This document shows positions 37,966-46,673 of a stretch of 64,000 bases of DNA, in pieces. How positions within the stretch are numbered: the first letter of the stretch is position 1; each line of letters begins with the position of its first letter. The position numbers and the translations under genes are program-made. Origin of the DNA: Saccharicrinis aurantiacus. GTDB lineage: Bacteria > Bacteroidota > Bacteroidia > Bacteroidales > Marinilabiliaceae. The stretch spans positions 154,521-218,520 of the forward strand of contig NZ_LYBV02000017.1 in the NCBI RefSeq assembly GCF_001660705.2, in the 5' to 3' direction. Under the pieces are notes generated by a model. The model saw nothing but the letters and a program-made list of their open reading frames with translations. It was not told the DNA's origin and searched no databases.

Positions 37966-38343
37966 TTAATACATAGAATTTGGATTAGCCGATTTTTCTG
38001 GTATTTGCTGAATAGAGTCCCAATGCTCACATATTTTACCTTCCACATCAAAACGAAAAAAATCCATGGTAACATACTGGTCATTTCCTGGCCAAATTTG
38101 ATGAGTGTGCAAGGCTACTAAATTGTCTTCGGCAATACAACGTACAAATTTTATGGTTTTATTAGGATATTCGCTTTGCATTCTCTCAAAATAATCAATA
38201 AAGCCTTGTGTTCCATTGGCAACATCTGGGTTGTGCTGAATATAGTCATCTCCTACATATTTTTCTACAGCTTCTCTAGGTTTACCTTCATAGGCCATTT
38301 GATAAAAAGCAATGGCATTTTTTTTATTCACTTCTAAATTCAT
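37966..38343 (-). CDS. SnoaL-like/NTF2-fold protein, 125 aa
   Basis: A small soluble protein beginning with NKKNAIAFYQMAYEGKPREA, followed by VEKYVGDDYIQHNPDVANGT and VTMDFFRFDVEGKICEHWDS. These are the regions typical of SnoaL-like polyketide-cyclase-fold proteins with a cone-shaped pocket. Most Bacteroidota members are of unknown function, and the ester-cyclase name is only a fold relationship. The gene converges with the CBM9-like gene (45-base gap). Confidence 0.85.
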   Translation of the reverse strand: MNLEVNKKNAIAFYQMAYEGKPREAVEKYVGDDYIQHNPDVANGTQGFIDYFERMQSEYPNKTIKFVRCIAEDNLVALHTHQIWPGNDQYVTMDFFRFDVEGKICEHWDSIQQIPEKSANPNSMY

Positions 38344-38548
38344 AATAAGGATTTAAATTAATAGAGCCATATACAACTTACGCATAAAAGTTAAAATATC
38401 AAACACTTACCTTTACTCATTAAAATAAGTCATGAATAATTGGTAGAAAAATCATGTTTACTTGGTAAGATGAACTATCCTTCTACACTTATTCGATTTT
38501 CACATATTAATTAGCATATTTGTTTTCTTCTATTTTAAACATAACAGA

Positions 38549-38791
38549 ATGAAAGATCAAAAAGCAATATTGCATAAATGCATAAAAAATGATGAGCCAG
38601 CATTTGTAATTGCTGGTCATGATATATCTTCAATAAAGACCCTAGAAACCTATTACATCATTGCCAAAGAGAACGGAGCAACAAGTGAATTCTTAAAAGA
38701 TATGGAACTGGTAATTGAGGAATTTAAAGTGTTTCACCAACAAGAGCCTGATAAAATTAAGATGCCTACAATTAAGGACAATGAGCGTTAA
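38549..38791 (+). CDS. Small protein of unknown function, 80 aa
   Basis: A soluble, mostly helical short protein (MKDQKAILHKCIKNDEPAFV, then IAGHDISSIKTLETYYIIAK) with no signal peptide or recognisable motif. Its stop at 38791 is 33 bases before the start of the acetyltransferase, so it is probably co-transcribed with it. The length and composition look like real coding sequence, but I do not recognise the family. The conserved-looking central segment DISSIKTLETYYIIAKENGA resembles uncharacterised Bacteroidota proteins. Confidence 0.7.
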   Translation: MKDQKAILHKCIKNDEPAFVIAGHDISSIKTLETYYIIAKENGATSEFLKDMELVIEEFKVFHQQEPDKIKMPTIKDNER

Positions 38792-38823
38792 TGGTAATCG
38801 CTAATCGAATATTTTTTTTGTAT

Positions 38824-39279
38824 ATGTATACGCTTATAAGAACCTCATCAGATAACCCCGATTTTCAGAAATTAGTAAACCAGCTAGATCAGAACCTAGC
38901 CAAGAAAAATGGAGACTCTAATAACTTTTTCGCCCAACATAATAAAATTGATTTAATTAAAAATGTTGTATTAGCTTATGATAAAAAAGTTGTTGTAGGT
39001 TGTGGTGCTATGAAAAGCTATGATGCATCATCTATGGAAATCAAACGAATGTTTGTACTCCCTCAGATGCGCGGTAAGGGCATTGCAACTTCAATTTTAA
39101 ACGAATTAGAAACATGGGCTAAAGCGTTAAAATACGAGAGATGTATTATGGAAACAGGCGCTAAAATGCCTGAAGCAATTTCTGTTTACAAAAAAAATGG
39201 TTACAGCGTAACTCCGAATTATGAACCCTATAAAAACATTAGCGACAGCATCTGTTTTGAAAAACTATTGGATGCTTAA
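38824..39279 (+). CDS. GNAT family N-acetyltransferase, 151 aa
   Basis: I start at ATG 38824 (MYTLIRTSSDNPDFQKLVNQ); an earlier start would overlap the preceding gene and add a hydrophobic, unrelated leader. The GNAT core is clear: SMEIKRMFVLPQMRGKGIAT with the acetyl-CoA loop QMRGKGIA, then ILNELETWAKALKYERCIME and a final segment AISVYKKNGY. The acceptor substrate is unknown. It follows the 80-aa gene closely, and the OsmC gene converges on it. Confidence 0.92.
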   Translation: MYTLIRTSSDNPDFQKLVNQLDQNLAKKNGDSNNFFAQHNKIDLIKNVVLAYDKKVVVGCGAMKSYDASSMEIKRMFVLPQMRGKGIATSILNELETWAKALKYERCIMETGAKMPEAISVYKKNGYSVTPNYEPYKNISDSICFEKLLDA

Positions 39280-39301
39280 CATAGCTTATATGTCTTAATT
39301 A

Positions 39302-39772
39302 TTATACAGTACGGATATTAGGCTCATGCTTAATTGCGAAGTTACACGAATTGGCTATAAAGCACATTTCATTTGCCTTTTTATGCAATTCTTTAGCTTT
39401 TATAAGTTGATTAGCATCTGTTATAGTTACGTTTGGGGCTAGAGTTACTTCAACAAATTTACCACTACCATTGTCCGTTTCAGTCATTATTCCGCTAGCC
39501 TCATCAGTATATTCCACAACAATAATTTTATGGGCGCTACAGAGGTGTAAATACCACAACATATGGCAAGAAGATAACGATGATAGAAGTAATTCTTCAG
39601 GATTATATCTGGTAGACTCTCCCATAAATGATGGATCAGAAGAGGCTTTTATAGAATCGTATTTCTCGCTTACTATAATCTCATGATTACGATTATATGA
39701 GTTATAACTTTTTGTACCGAAGCCCTCATTCCCTGTCCACTCAATCTGCACCTGATATTTGTGATTTTTCAT
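39302..39772 (-). CDS. OsmC family peroxidase-like protein, 156 aa
   Basis: The sequence RYNPEELLLSSLSSCHMLWY gives the first conserved cysteine on the central helix, and KANEMCFIANSCNFAIKHEP gives the second cysteine region near the C-terminus. These features and the length match the OsmC/Ohr superfamily of thiol-dependent hydroperoxide reductases. Both cysteine regions are intact. Which branch (Ohr or OsmC) cannot be fixed. The gene is a single unit; the intergenic stretch upstream holds its promoter. Confidence 0.9.
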   Translation of the reverse strand: MKNHKYQVQIEWTGNEGFGTKSYNSYNRNHEIIVSEKYDSIKASSDPSFMGESTRYNPEELLLSSLSSCHMLWYLHLCSAHKIIVVEYTDEASGIMTETDNGSGKFVEVTLAPNVTITDANQLIKAKELHKKANEMCFIANSCNFAIKHEPNIRTV

Positions 39773-40079
39773 TTATTTGATGAATTAGATTTATTTAATA
39801 CTCTTCCTTTAACTGAATACTAGTACGCTAGAGAAACTATTGTTACAAACAAAACTGAATCGCTTTAGTTTTGAAGTTCAATCATACTTAGTATTTTATT
39901 TCCGAGAATAAATTGAATTGAGTTACAAGAAACAGGCACTTCTGATTGTTTCGAGGAATTCTATTTTAATATAAGCGACGCTAACAAATTATTTACCACA
40001 CCTTGTGATAAATGAAGAAGGGAGAATAGCTACAATAATAGTATTCTCCCTTTATTAATTATATGATATTATGAAAGAG
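39773..40079. other. Intergenic stretch, 307 bp
   Basis: Located between the OsmC start and the end of the nuclease gene. It contains a 7-bp inverted repeat CAAAACT / AGTTTTG (39851-39874), possibly part of the OsmC promoter region, and the strong hairpin at 40018-40052. No coding region was seen. Confidence 0.6.
40018..40052 (-). terminator. Terminator hairpin of the endonuclease/exonuclease/phosphatase gene
   Basis: AAGGGAGAATA and TATTCTCCCTT form a perfect 11-bp stem with a 13-base loop, 27 bases beyond the stop at 40080. The minus-strand continuation CTTCATTTAT is only weakly T-rich. Confidence 0.7.
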
Positions 40080-41045
40080 TCATTTTTCTTCCAAAATAAA
40101 GGATATAGGCAAATGATCGCTATAACCAGCTAAATTTGGTTTTTCTTGTCCAAAACGAACTGGAGTATTATACTTGCCTTTAACCATACCATCATACACC
40201 TCAATAGAAATGGAATCTTCATTCACCCTAAAAGTACCATTTGATTTAAGCGCCCCTTTGGCAACCAAAAACTGATCAATCATCAAAGGACGACCTCCAT
40301 ATATATAACTCGATGTTCGCTCACCCATTAATGGCCACATCAAATTATACAAATAAGGATTTCTACCCGATATCACTTTGGCCTTATTCCTAGTGCTTAA
40401 TGCATAATCGCTTAAAGCTCTATTGAAAGGTTCATCATTAAAATCGCCCATTACAACTACAGCTGTATCAGAGCCCTTAACCTCCTGTATTCGTTGCACA
40501 AAATAGCTCAAGGTCTCCCCTGTTATTATTCTAAAAGGTTCTGATTCGTATTGACCTGATGTACGTGATGGCCAATGATTACCGAGTAAAACCAATTCAT
40601 TACCTTGCTTGGTTTTTACAGTTGCCTGAATAATTTCACGAGTAGCATACCTCTTCACAACAGCATGCTGAAAAAATTCGGTATCAATGTAGGTATACTT
40701 CTTTTTGTCGTAGATAAATGCAATATCAATACCTCTACTATCTTCGGAGTTGGAGTGGATAATATCGTAATCTCTATCCAATAAAGTAATCTTAGACAAA
40801 AGCTGTTTAAGTACATACTTGTTTTCAACTTCGCAAGCCCCGAGAATATCAGGTCCCATACCATTATTCATTTGCGAGATAACCCAAGCCAAATTATGTA
40901 ATTTTTGCTCAAGCACATCAACTGTCCAAACCGATAAATCAGATGCAATTTTACGTTTCACACGCTCTGGTCTACGCTCCAATGGCGCATCCTTAACATC
41001 AAATAAGTTCTCAACATTCCACCATGCAATAAAGTGATTTTCCAT
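40080..41045 (-). CDS. Endonuclease/exonuclease/phosphatase family protein, 321 aa
   Basis: The motif AWWNVENLFDV at the N-terminus, ILGACEVENKYVLKQLL with the metal-binding glutamate, LLGNHWPSR, VVVMGDFNDEP and the C-terminal YSDHLPISF form the complete set of conserved blocks of the endonuclease/exonuclease/phosphatase fold. No signal peptide is seen from this start, so the protein may be cytoplasmic, though relatives are often exported. It could cleave nucleic acid or a phosphoester; the substrate is unknown. The gene is monocistronic. Confidence 0.92.
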   Translation of the reverse strand: MENHFIAWWNVENLFDVKDAPLERRPERVKRKIASDLSVWTVDVLEQKLHNLAWVISQMNNGMGPDILGACEVENKYVLKQLLSKITLLDRDYDIIHSNSEDSRGIDIAFIYDKKKYTYIDTEFFQHAVVKRYATREIIQATVKTKQGNELVLLGNHWPSRTSGQYESEPFRIITGETLSYFVQRIQEVKGSDTAVVVMGDFNDEPFNRALSDYALSTRNKAKVISGRNPYLYNLMWPLMGERTSSYIYGGRPLMIDQFLVAKGALKSNGTFRVNEDSISIEVYDGMVKGKYNTPVRFGQEKPNLAGYSDHLPISFILEEK

Positions 41046-41300
41046 TATAAATAAGTTTAGGTTAAAAATTCAAAAAAGCAATTTATATCATAATACCTAA
41101 TAAATCAAGAACATGCATTTTATAGCTAGTTTATTTATTATTATTCTTTACCTACACTTATATATTGTATTGAGCTACGGTAAATCACAACAGACTATAA
41201 CGCGTTATTGCACAATAGAATAATCCATATACACTACAACTATTTTCGTTCCTATTTGTATTACTTATAATGCAATAGATTTTAAATTAATTATTGAATT

Positions 41301-42599
41301 ATGTTTCTAAAATATTTAATATTTATTACTCTCATACTTGCTACAATTGCCTGCAGTTCTAATGATGATACAGATGAAGAACCTGTTTATGATCCTCCGC
41401 TAACTAAAGAGTTACTAATTTCTGAGGTAAGGGTAACAAGTATCCCTGAAGATGATGGATTTAGAAATACCTTTGTTGAGGTTTATAACGGAACAGGTTT
41501 TGATGTAGATTTATCAGATTATGGAATGTGGTATTCTTCTAATGGCAGTAATGGTAGATGGGATGAAAGTACTCAAATTTCATTTTCAGGAACTCTAGTT
41601 CACGGAGAAGTTATTGTTATTGTAAGAGAAGGAACAGACTCTAAAATCTTTCCTTTTCCTGATTTTGTATGGGAAAATCTAACAGCCAACGGTGATGATG
41701 GTATTGCTCTTATAAAAAAGACGGGCAATCGATATAATGTGATTGATCAATATGGAGAACCCTATACAAACGATAATGCTCCAGAGTATGGAGCTTGGGA
41801 TATAGCTGGTATTGAAGACGGATCAAAAGATTACGTACTCTGGCGAAAATGGTTGGTTGATTCACCAAATATAGATTGGAAACAAAGTGCTGGAACTACA
41901 GAAATTGGATCGGAATGGATTGTAATTAGTAAGGATGATTATTCAAATGTAGGTACATATAGTCCAAATATTGCCGATTTCGAACCTGAAGATTCAACAA
42001 TACCAGAAATTATTCCACCTCTAACAAATGACCTTATAATTTCAGAGGTTCGGGTAACAAGTACTGCAGAGGAAGGTGATTTCCGAAATACATATATTGA
42101 AATATACAATGGTACTGAAAGTGATGTGCAATTATCAAATTATGCATTACAATACGCATCAAATGGTAACGATGGAATGTTCGACGGATCCACTCAACTT
42201 ACTTTTGATGGCACATTAGCACATGGCGAGGTTGTCATTATTGCACGAGAAGGGACTGATCCTTCTATAATTCTTAATCCCGACTATGTATGGCCCGATT
42301 TAAAAGCTAACGGAGATGATGCCGTTGGTTTATTTAAAAAGAATAATGGATTATTTGAATTAATAGATCAGTATGGTGAGCCATATGATGAGACTAACGA
42401 TCCGGATGGAGATTGGGATATTGCTGGCGAACCTGGTGCCTCAAAAAATAAAGTACTTTGGCGTAAATGGATAGTATCAGACCCCAATACAGATTGGCTT
42501 AATTCAGCAGGTACTAATGTTGAAGATTCAGAATGGATTGTAAAAGAAAAAGATGACTACAGTAATTTAGGAACATTTACACCTCAGGAGTATGAATAA
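41301..42599 (+). CDS. Lipoprotein with two tandem lamin-tail (LTD) domains, 432 aa
   Basis: Lipobox TIACS (Cys18) is followed by an acidic linker and two homologous repeats about 207 residues apart: LTKELLISEVRVTSIPEDDG and LTNDLIISEVRVTSTAEEGD. Each includes EVYNGTG/EIYNGTE, a GTLVHGEVIVI/GTLAHGEVVII strand and ANGDDG/ANGDDA, the Ig-like lamin-tail fold. LTD domains on bacterial surface proteins are often attached to nucleases or hydrolases; here none is fused, but a hydrolase lipoprotein is encoded directly downstream with an 8-base overlap. It probably sits on the outer membrane surface or in the periplasm. Confidence 0.85.
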   Translation: MFLKYLIFITLILATIACSSNDDTDEEPVYDPPLTKELLISEVRVTSIPEDDGFRNTFVEVYNGTGFDVDLSDYGMWYSSNGSNGRWDESTQISFSGTLVHGEVIVIVREGTDSKIFPFPDFVWENLTANGDDGIALIKKTGNRYNVIDQYGEPYTNDNAPEYGAWDIAGIEDGSKDYVLWRKWLVDSPNIDWKQSAGTTEIGSEWIVISKDDYSNVGTYSPNIADFEPEDSTIPEIIPPLTNDLIISEVRVTSTAEEGDFRNTYIEIYNGTESDVQLSNYALQYASNGNDGMFDGSTQLTFDGTLAHGEVVIIAREGTDPSIILNPDYVWPDLKANGDDAVGLFKKNNGLFELIDQYGEPYDETNDPDGDWDIAGEPGASKNKVLWRKWIVSDPNTDWLNSAGTNVEDSEWIVKEKDDYSNLGTFTPQEYE

Positions 42600-43596
42600 A
42601 AAATATACGACATATATTTCTATCATTAGTTTGAGCGTTTTGCTCCTGTTTTTAGGGTGCTCAAAATCATCGGACTATGATCGTAATAGAGATTACTTGC
42701 AGCATATAACAGTTGAGGATGGAATGGACTTTTATTTTTATTGTAGTGCAAATATTAGTTCCCATGAGAGAAATAATCAATATACCAAGTTATTATTATA
42801 TATGCATGGAGCCAATTTTAATGCCACAGATCATTATACATTTGCAAGAAATGCAGCCTATAGTGCAACCGATAGGTCAAATGTAATTGTTTTGGCTCCC
42901 CAATATGAAATGCACAATTATCGAAACAACTATTATTGGACCAAATATTCATGGAAGGATGGCAAAAAATCAATTAATGCAGTACCAAAAATAAGTTCGT
43001 TTGCTTTACTCGATACCTTATTAATAAATCATGTTTTAAAAACATACCCCAATCTCGAAACCATTGTTCTTTCCGGTCATTCTGCAGGGGCACAATATAT
43101 TTACCGTTATGCTGTATTATCACAACTGCCTGATATTGTTGAACAAGAGGTAATATATTTACCATTAAACCCATCATCTGTTGCTTATTTAGGGCCAGAA
43201 AGGTGGAATGAAAAAAAGGATAGGTTTGAAGTTCCATTAAATGCTCCTAGTTGTCCTGGTTATGATGCATGGATTTTTGGTTTAACAGACGTATCAGCAA
43301 ACGAATACCTCAGAGGCATAGAAGCATCAGAGATAATAAATTACTTCCCATTGAGGCAGGTAACTATTGGTAGTGGTACTGAAGACCTGAACGAAGATAA
43401 TGAGAACTTTGACTGTGAAGAATTATATCAAGGTAAACATAGGCATGAAAGAGCCATAAACATACAAAATTATATGGATTTATATTTTCCTGCCAATACG
43501 CATCAGCTCATTAAAGTTGAAGGCGTATCTCATAAAACTAATGATATGATAAATTCACCTGAGATATTGGATTACTTGAGTAAAGTATTCAATTAG
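42592..43596 (+). CDS. Alpha/beta-hydrolase-fold lipoprotein, 334 aa
   Basis: A lipoprotein signal (LLLFLGC, Cys23) is followed by LLLYMHGANFNATDHYTFAR (oxyanion-hole region), VIVLAPQYEMH and the nucleophile elbow LSGHSAGAQYIYRY (GHSAG), with a likely final histidine in LIKVEGVSHKTND. This matches an esterase/PHB-depolymerase-like alpha/beta hydrolase. The start overlaps the lamin-tail gene by eight bases, so translation is likely coupled and the two lipoproteins probably work together. The substrate is unknown. Confidence 0.85.
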   Translation: MNKKYTTYISIISLSVLLLFLGCSKSSDYDRNRDYLQHITVEDGMDFYFYCSANISSHERNNQYTKLLLYMHGANFNATDHYTFARNAAYSATDRSNVIVLAPQYEMHNYRNNYYWTKYSWKDGKKSINAVPKISSFALLDTLLINHVLKTYPNLETIVLSGHSAGAQYIYRYAVLSQLPDIVEQEVIYLPLNPSSVAYLGPERWNEKKDRFEVPLNAPSCPGYDAWIFGLTDVSANEYLRGIEASEIINYFPLRQVTIGSGTEDLNEDNENFDCEELYQGKHRHERAINIQNYMDLYFPANTHQLIKVEGVSHKTNDMINSPEILDYLSKVFN

Positions 43597-43923
43597 TTTA
43601 AAAAATACCAAAAAATAATTTTCACATTAAATATGCAACCTCACTCATAAATGTGTACAACAGATCCATAAGTCTAGGCTACGAATTGTTCAAGTGGGAC
43701 TCCTATAGTTGAAAGAAATTATAGCAATACAGCCCTATTAAATAAACAGAATGAAACAATACCTTGATGGAACTAAGCTTTATGGTAACGACTTTTCAAT
43801 TGAAAACATTGAGAAATGGTATTTTGAAGAATACTAATAAACTTACAAGTCAAAAAATAAGAAAGTTCATCACTACTCTATTTTCAATATCCCTATCTTT
43901 GAGGCTAACCAACAAATTATAGC
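43597..43923. other. Intergenic stretch, 327 bp, with a short gene remnant
   Basis: Between the hydrolase and the transglutaminase-like gene. The only coding-like element is the 28-codon frame at 43751-43837. The remainder is AT-rich with no obvious hairpin; the promoter of the transglutaminase gene should be in its last 100 bases. Confidence 0.6.
43751..43837 (+). pseudogene. Short remnant resembling the start of a SAM-dependent methyltransferase
   Basis: The 28-codon frame encodes MKQYLDGTKLYGNDFSIENI then EKWYFEEY and stops. This looks like the first helix of a class I SAM-dependent methyltransferase family that begins MKxxLDGxxLYGDDF, as I recall it. The SAM-binding core is absent, and no continuation was found in another frame downstream. 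It is probably the leftover 5' end of a deleted gene; a genuine micropeptide is possible. Confidence 0.4.
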
Positions 43924-44895
43924 ATGTTCAAAATAACACTTACTTCTCTTATTGCCCTATTTATTAGCTTATCGCTATCAGCTCAAATTAATGAAAGCAT
44001 AAAGCAAACAGTGATCAATTATCCAAAGTCTATTTCTAACTATGAAAAATTAGCCAAAAGAATTAATTCTGATTATAAAACTAACAGAGAAAAAGCCAGC
44101 GCAATTTATGTTTGGATTACTCATAATATAGCTTACGATGTACCTGCTGCTAATGCCAATATAAAGCCTAAATCATATTCTTATCGCACGCAAGAAGAGA
44201 AACTGGAGATAGAAGCCAAGTACAATCATAAAATTATTACCAAGGTATTTAAAAAGCATAAGGCCATTTGCGATGGCTATTCGCGTTTATTTAAAACGCT
44301 CTGCGACTTAAATGATATTGAATGTGTAATTATCAGCGGAACCTCAAAAACCACAACTAATGATATTGGAAAATTACCAAAAAGAAGTGATCATGCATGG
44401 AATGCCGTTAAATTAGATGGTAAATGGGAATTAATTGATGCCACTTGGGGAGCAGGAAGCGTAAATGCACAATCTAATAAATTTACCCAAGATTACGATG
44501 AAACTTACTTTTGCACTGCCCCTGAGCTTTTCTTTTTAAAGCACTTTCCTGATGATGAACAATGGTTACTTGTTAAAAGAAACGAAAAAGATTTTGCAAA
44601 CTTGCCATTGTACTATTCGTCTGCTATTAATTCTAACATACAAATAATAAAGCCGAATAATGGGGTAATAGAGAAAGTAAAAGGCGATGCCATACAATTT
44701 ACAATTAATAGTGATACAGAAATAAGTAAGCTTAGTTATGCCTTTAGCAAAGATAAATATTCCACAAAGCTTAAAACTAAATACAACAAAGGAAAAACTA
44801 GTTTTAGTATACCTATAAAAAATATAAAACGTGGTTACCTAACGCTATATCATAATAACAAATCCATTGTAGCATATAAAATCAATTTGAAATAG
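43924..44895 (+). CDS. Exported transglutaminase-like protein, 323 aa
   Basis: A signal peptide (residues 1-20, LSLSAQ) is followed by a transglutaminase/protease-like core: helix NREKASAIYVWITHNIAYD, the nucleophile Cys116 in KAICDGYSR, His157 in DHAWNAV and Asp172 in LIDATWGAGS. The full catalytic triad is therefore in place. A beta-sandwich-like C-terminal domain (about residues 235-323) completes the protein. Bacterial relatives are usually periplasmic peptidases rather than cross-linkers. The gene appears monocistronic. Confidence 0.9.
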   Translation: MFKITLTSLIALFISLSLSAQINESIKQTVINYPKSISNYEKLAKRINSDYKTNREKASAIYVWITHNIAYDVPAANANIKPKSYSYRTQEEKLEIEAKYNHKIITKVFKKHKAICDGYSRLFKTLCDLNDIECVIISGTSKTTTNDIGKLPKRSDHAWNAVKLDGKWELIDATWGAGSVNAQSNKFTQDYDETYFCTAPELFFLKHFPDDEQWLLVKRNEKDFANLPLYYSSAINSNIQIIKPNNGVIEKVKGDAIQFTINSDTEISKLSYAFSKDKYSTKLKTKYNKGKTSFSIPIKNIKRGYLTLYHNNKSIVAYKINLK

Positions 44896-45131
44896 GAACT
44901 CTCCATTTCCTTCAATAATTATACTCCCATCTAAATAATTTAGTCTCGTTATAAATTAATATGTAAAGCATACATTTAGTCAAACCATACTAAGCATTTG
45001 TTAATTATTTCCCTATTTTCAGGCCTGATAAAGTCATTAATCGCTAAATCCAATCAATGCTGATTATTGACAAGGACGAAACACACTGCTTAAAATATTT
45101 TCTTTTACAAAAACCCAAAAGTATACGCCTA

Positions 45132-45611
45132 ATGAAAGTTCTACTCCAATTAAGTTGCACCCTTATGGTGTTATTATTTGTTTCATGCTCAAATAATATT
45201 TCAAACGAAATAGTTGGTAATTGGAAGGTTACAGATCTAAAAGTAGATATGAAGAACGTACCCAAACCACTAATTCAGAATGCAAAGATATTGGCTCTCG
45301 CTACTAAATATGAATTTAAAAACAATGGCACTTATTGCATGACTATTTCTAAAAATGCCTTAGAAAATGGAAGAAAACACAAAGGAACCATGTCGGTAAG
45401 TACTCTAGGAAAACAAATTACTCTTAATACTGATACATTACTTTTTGAAGAGTATGGCAAATGGAAATTGATAGAAAAAAACAATTCTAATTCGCAAATC
45501 TTTGCTTCAATGAGCATGAAAATTGAAAAGGTCTCATCTAATCAAATTGTACTATCTGAATCAGAAACAAGCGGAACCTTAATATACACACTAGATCGCA
45601 CTTTAGACTAA
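45132..45611 (+). CDS. Lipocalin-like lipoprotein, 159 aa
   Basis: I start at ATG 45132 (MKVLLQLSCTLMVLLFVSCS), which gives a clean lipobox LFVSC (Cys19); the longer in-frame start adds 25 residues without signal character. The mature part begins NNISNEIVGNWKVTDLKVDM, the GxW block typical of lipocalin-like Bacteroidota lipoproteins, and continues with short beta strands (FKNNGTYCMTI, GTMSVSTLGKQITLNT). Ligand and role are unknown. It heads a cluster of small membrane-protein genes, with a gap of 76 bases to the next. Confidence 0.75.
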   Translation: MKVLLQLSCTLMVLLFVSCSNNISNEIVGNWKVTDLKVDMKNVPKPLIQNAKILALATKYEFKNNGTYCMTISKNALENGRKHKGTMSVSTLGKQITLNTDTLLFEEYGKWKLIEKNNSNSQIFASMSMKIEKVSSNQIVLSESETSGTLIYTLDRTLD

Positions 45612-45687
45612 TTAGATAGTACACGGACCATTCTAGTAACTTTTGTTTTCCCATTTATATTTAATTTTAAATAATAGCACCCCTCCT

Positions 45688-46086
45688 ATGATCTATTTAT
45701 CAATTACAATCGTAATACTTTTTATTCTTTTATATTATGTGCCTTTCTTTCTCTGGTTTGCGGCACTAGTATCAGGCATTCAAATATCGCTACTAGACTT
45801 AATAATGATGCGGATTAGAAAAGTACCCCCAGCAGAAATTGTAAAAGGTTTAATTGCTGCTAATAAAGGTGGTATCAAAGTTAGTAAGGAAGAATTAGAA
45901 ACCATTTTCCTTGCAGGATGTAATATCGAAAATATTGTTCATGGAATGATTGCCGCCAAACAAAATGGATTAAAACTATCCTTCAAAAATGCGACAAAAC
46001 TTGATTTAGAAGATATTGATATTGTAGAAACTATAATGAATAAAACGGAAAACCAATCGGAATTTGAAAAAATACAATTTGAATAA
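45688..46086 (+). CDS. N-terminal fragment-like protein of the FloA (flotillin-like) family, 132 aa
   Basis: I start at ATG 45688 (MIYLSITIVILFILLYYVPF). The sequence FLWFAALVSGIQISLLDLIM, RKVPPAEIVKGLIAANKGGI, LAGCNIENIVHGMIAAKQNG and KLDLEDIDIVETIM follows the first third of the bacterial flotillin-like protein FloA (about 330 residues), including the membrane segment and the paired VxxLIxAxxxG helices. The SPFH-like middle and Ala/Glu-rich C-terminal part of FloA are missing; the product ends in a short charged tail. It may be a stand-alone helical adaptor or an eroded floA. Intact coding without frameshift argues that it is expressed. Confidence 0.7.
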   Translation: MIYLSITIVILFILLYYVPFFLWFAALVSGIQISLLDLIMMRIRKVPPAEIVKGLIAANKGGIKVSKEELETIFLAGCNIENIVHGMIAAKQNGLKLSFKNATKLDLEDIDIVETIMNKTENQSEFEKIQFE

Positions 46087-46166
46087 TCTTCAGAAGCAAC
46101 AGGTAGCCTTAAGGAAAAACCTAAATAAATAAACATCCAATTCACTAAATAATCAACAAAATCACC

Positions 46167-46637
46167 ATGGAACAAAACGAACAATTAGTAAAGGTTAGCA
46201 AATGGGTTAAACCCCGATTAAATAAATTAGAACTTTTTTTAGTGCCTGTATTTATACTGTTTTATTCATTAACAGAGTACATCAGTTCAGCATACGAGAT
46301 AATTATTGTAGCACCATTGGGTATTCTTGGCATCTTTTACTTTTTAAGTGCCTTCTACCCTAATGAGGATGCTAAATTTACCGAATTGGCTAAAGTAATT
46401 TCAAAAGTTTCTGCAATATCTTTAAGCGTTACAGCAATAGGAATAATTTACACTATTATGCATCTTCCCGGCTCAAAGAGTATGTTATTAGTTACAATTC
46501 CTTCGGTTGCCATTGCCATAATCCTATTCATCTATTTTAAAAAAAGTGAACCCTCAATAAAGTTATTTGATAACAGAATGTTATTGAGGTTGGCAATAAG
46601 TTTATTGGCCAGTATATTTTTAGTTTTTATTGTATAA
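46167..46637 (+). CDS. Small polytopic membrane protein of unknown function, 156 aa
   Basis: Four or five hydrophobic segments (about 22-38, 43-62, 80-98, 105-122 and 138-156) follow a short hydrophilic N-terminus (MEQNEQLVKVSKWVKPRLNK). No conserved motif or named family is recognised. The start is 80 bases after the FloA-like gene and the stop 36 bases before the SugE-like gene, so it is likely part of the same transcript. The function is unknown. Confidence 0.7.
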   Translation: MEQNEQLVKVSKWVKPRLNKLELFLVPVFILFYSLTEYISSAYEIIIVAPLGILGIFYFLSAFYPNEDAKFTELAKVISKVSAISLSVTAIGIIYTIMHLPGSKSMLLVTIPSVAIAIILFIYFKKSEPSIKLFDNRMLLRLAISLLASIFLVFIV

Positions 46638-46673
46638 AAAATAACTTCACCTGTAATTTATAAACAATAACTC

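Noticed and set aside
46638..46673. Guanidine riboswitch before the SugE/Gdx gene
   Set aside because: Only 36 bases separate it from the upstream gene, too short for the known guanidine aptamers, and no matching motif is visible.
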